Below are positions 62,343 to 64,000 of a stretch of DNA of 64,000 bases, in pieces. The stretch is from Streptomyces kanamyceticus (GTDB lineage Bacteria; Actinomycetota; Actinomycetes; Streptomycetales; Streptomycetaceae): positions 4,030,001 to 4,094,000 of the forward strand of contig NZ_CP023699.1 of NCBI RefSeq assembly GCF_008704495.1, in the 5' to 3' direction. A program made the translations under genes and the position numbers. Within the stretch, counting starts at the first letter, position 1. Each line of letters starts with the position of its first letter. The notes beneath the pieces are model-generated. The model worked only from the letters and a program-made list of their open reading frames with translations, ran no database searches and was not told the origin of the DNA.

Positions 62343-63740
62343 TCAGTCCGTGACGTCGATCGTGACGCGGTTCGTCTCGATGCCCGCGGCGGTGATCACC
62401 TGGACGTCGACACGGCCCGGCTCGACGTCGACGGGGACGGGCACGGTCAAGGTGGCGTCGGTCGGGTTGGTGAAGCCGCCCGGCACGGGGACGAGCGGCA
62501 CATGGACGTGCACGGTGCCGATGCGGACGACCATGCGGGCGAGCCGGTCCGCGGCACCGGCGCCGGGCGGCACGAAGCCCGCGCCCCGGATCTCGATGTC
62601 GTCACCCGTACGGATGGGGGCGTCCAGGTCGCCCGCCTCCCGGGAGCGGACGACGGAGAGGATCACGGGACGGCCGCCTTCGGAGTACTTGCCGGCCAGG
62701 TACGTCGCCGCGGAGACCAGGACGAGCAGGGCGAGCCCCCACGGCAGGTCGGGCAGCTGTTCGGGGCGGCGCGCGAGCCGGACCGCGGCGAAGACCACGG
62801 CGACCGCGCTGACCAGGGCGTACTGCACATCGGTGAAGCTGCCGCTGCCCGCGTCGTCGGTGAGCGGGTCGGCGGCCCGCGGCCGGTCGGCGCGGACCTT
62901 CTGCAGCCGCTGCCCGAGCACGCGCACACCGACGACACGGCGTACGAGCACCGCGACCCCGCACACCACGGCGAGGACGGTCACCACCCCGGCGGCGCGG
63001 GCGAGCTCGAGCCCGGCGATCAGCTCGTCCCGCCGGTCGGCACCCGACGCCGCGGCCAGCTGGCCCGCGAGGACGAGCACCGCGAAGACGACGAGGAGCA
63101 CCCAGGAGGCGGCCACGGCACGCGAGGTGGAGATCCTGTTGTCCTCTCCGATCACCGGCGCGAGGACCCCGCCGCGCGCCCGGTGGAGGTATCCGGCGCC
63201 GGTCAGCAGCCCGCCCACGGCCAGGGCCGCGAGGAGACCGGCCGTGCGTGCGGCCGTCCAGCCCGTGCCGATCGCGGTCAGCGCCTGGACCACGAGCAGC
63301 ACGGCGAAGGCGCCCCAGACCACGACGAGCGTGCGCGTCCACAGTCGGTGCGGCCAGGCGTCCCCCTCGGCCCTGCCGCGCTCGGCGACGGCCCGCGCGG
63401 ACTGCGTCAGCTCGTCCGACACCCACTGCCGGGACGCGCCCGCCGAGTGCGCGACGGCGGGCGGCAGCCCCTCCCCCGCCGCGAGTGCGTCGCGCTTGGC
63501 GAGGAACTCGGCCACGGCACGCCGGTGCCCTTCGCGAGCGCCGTGCGGGCAGCCGCCGCACGTGCAGCCGCCCCCGTGCGCGCCCTGTCTCGCCTCCTGC
63601 ACTGCCACCGCGTACGCCGCCTTCCCCACCCTGAGGGCCGCCGGGGCCGCCCGTGAACTTCCTTGCAGAGAAGGGGAATTGTGCCGCACTGAAGGGCGAA
63701 CGGATCCCGCGGCTCTGGTCAGCGGGAGTGAACGCGCCAC
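62343..63740 (-). CDS. multi-pass membrane protein with cysteine cluster and C-terminal beta (IPT/TIG-like) domain
   Basis: 465 aa. Near the N-terminus a CTCGGCPHG cluster could bind metal. Five to seven membrane segments follow (for example LWTRTLVVVWGAFAVLLVVQ, SWVLLVVFAVLVLAGQL). The C-terminal 110 residues (DDIEIRGAGFVPPGAGAADR, VPLVPVPGGFTNPTDATLTV and VDVQVITAAGIETNRVTIDV) look like an IPT/TIG Ig-like domain. Function is unknown. GTG 63740 has a GGGAG site only one base away, so a start further in (for example GTG codons near residue 14 or 18) is possible. Confidence 0.75.
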   Translation of the reverse strand: MARSLPLTRAAGSVRPSVRHNSPSLQGSSRAAPAALRVGKAAYAVAVQEARQGAHGGGCTCGGCPHGAREGHRRAVAEFLAKRDALAAGEGLPPAVAHSAGASRQWVSDELTQSARAVAERGRAEGDAWPHRLWTRTLVVVWGAFAVLLVVQALTAIGTGWTAARTAGLLAALAVGGLLTGAGYLHRARGGVLAPVIGEDNRISTSRAVAASWVLLVVFAVLVLAGQLAAASGADRRDELIAGLELARAAGVVTVLAVVCGVAVLVRRVVGVRVLGQRLQKVRADRPRAADPLTDDAGSGSFTDVQYALVSAVAVVFAAVRLARRPEQLPDLPWGLALLVLVSAATYLAGKYSEGGRPVILSVVRSREAGDLDAPIRTGDDIEIRGAGFVPPGAGAADRLARMVVRIGTVHVHVPLVPVPGGFTNPTDATLTVPVPVDVEPGRVDVQVITAAGIETNRVTIDVTD

Positions 63741-63780
63741 GCTCCCGTTGACGGGCAGGTCGCGGACCTGGGCGGATGCC

Positions 63781-64000
63781 TCAGGCCAGCAGATCCGGTT
63801 CGCTGCGGCTGATGTCCTGCCACAGGGATTGGTAGTTGATCCACGCGACCAGATCGCTGCCGAGCTGTTCGCGGGTCTGCACCGCCTGCTTGTGGCCGAT
63901 GAGCACCGGGCGGCCCGCGGCCCGCGCGCTCAGCTGGACCTGACAGGAGCGCTCCATGGTGATGAACCACCAGGCGGCGGCGTCGACGGAGTCGCCGACG
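63781..64000 (-). CDS. class II aldolase/adducin family protein, C-terminal fragment cut by window edge
   Basis: The last 72 residues are visible, starting VGDSVDAAAWWFITMERSCQ, a typical end of class II aldolase/adducin domains in Streptomyces, and ending EPDLLA. The TGA stop is at 63783-63781. The catalytic His cluster lies outside the window, so substrate cannot be judged. Confidence 0.8.
   Translation of the reverse strand, partial: VGDSVDAAAWWFITMERSCQVQLSARAAGRPVLIGHKQAVQTREQLGSDLVAWINYQSLWQDISRSEPDLLA

Overview
The window is high-GC chromosomal DNA of a Streptomyces or very close relative. The signs are GC-rich third codon positions, frequent GTG/TTG starts, many long GC-rich hairpins between genes, and families typical of the genus (DUF397/DUF5753 regulator cassettes, DUF2690 HTH proteins, DUF3017, PspC-linked LuxR two-component systems, an IcmB-type mutase subunit). 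From memory the order mdh - folD - purHN - sucCD - icmB - pcrA matches the core region around SCO4800-4830 of S. coelicolor; this was not checked by alignment. No rRNA, tRNA, CRISPR array, transposase or integrase was seen.

Layout. 1-2.5 kb: a truncated GMC (choline-type) dehydrogenase and its aldehyde dehydrogenase. 2.6-7.3 kb: a lipoprotein, a small XRE/membrane protein pair, a small hypothetical gene and a divergent LysR/MFS exporter pair. 7.4-24.7 kb: core metabolism (mdh, folD, purH, purN, sucD, sucC) mixed with small membrane proteins, a LuxR two-component system, a secreted tendamistat-like protein, a DUF2690 HTH protein and an HTH/sigma-like/membrane fusion. 25-33.5 kb: a divergent module of MoxR AAA ATPase, DUF5682 and VWA protein (minus strand, genes overlapping by 4 bp) against a SWIM zinc-finger protein and DUF5691 (plus strand). 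33.8-43.4 kb: icmB, a lipase-like hydrolase, an M23 peptidase, pcrA, and two NlpC/P60 hydrolases; the first NlpC/P60 gene has a c-di-AMP (ydaO) riboswitch. 44.2-57.8 kb: a defence island with a type I restriction system (hsdR, hsdS, hsdM), a YgjP/SprT-like protease and an RloA/RloB (AbiL-like) pair. A WhiJ-type regulatory cassette (HTH, DUF397, XRE-DUF5753, ATPase) lies between hsdS and hsdR. 57.8-61.6 kb: a PspC-histidine kinase and LuxR regulator divergent from a PspC membrane protein. The end holds a DoxX protein, a large membrane protein and the C-terminus of a class II aldolase.

The most notable observation concerns the MoxR/DUF5682/VWA and SWIM/DUF5691 operons. They face away from each other across a perfect 15-bp inverted repeat whose arms carry TTGTCAGTG. 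On the SWIM side this sits exactly 8 nt before TACCTT, a full match to the LexA-independent actinobacterial DNA-damage promoter (TTGTCRGTG-N8-TANNNT, PafBC type), and the start codon falls at the predicted transcription start. The same full match precedes pcrA (uvrD-type helicase) 9 kb away. This suggests that the little-studied five-gene module belongs to the DNA-damage regulon.

A second notable item is a 177-bp dispersed element, about 95% identical in two copies 24.6 kb apart (9024-9200 and 33647-33823). Each copy can fold into a 16-bp stem closing a 68-nt loop.
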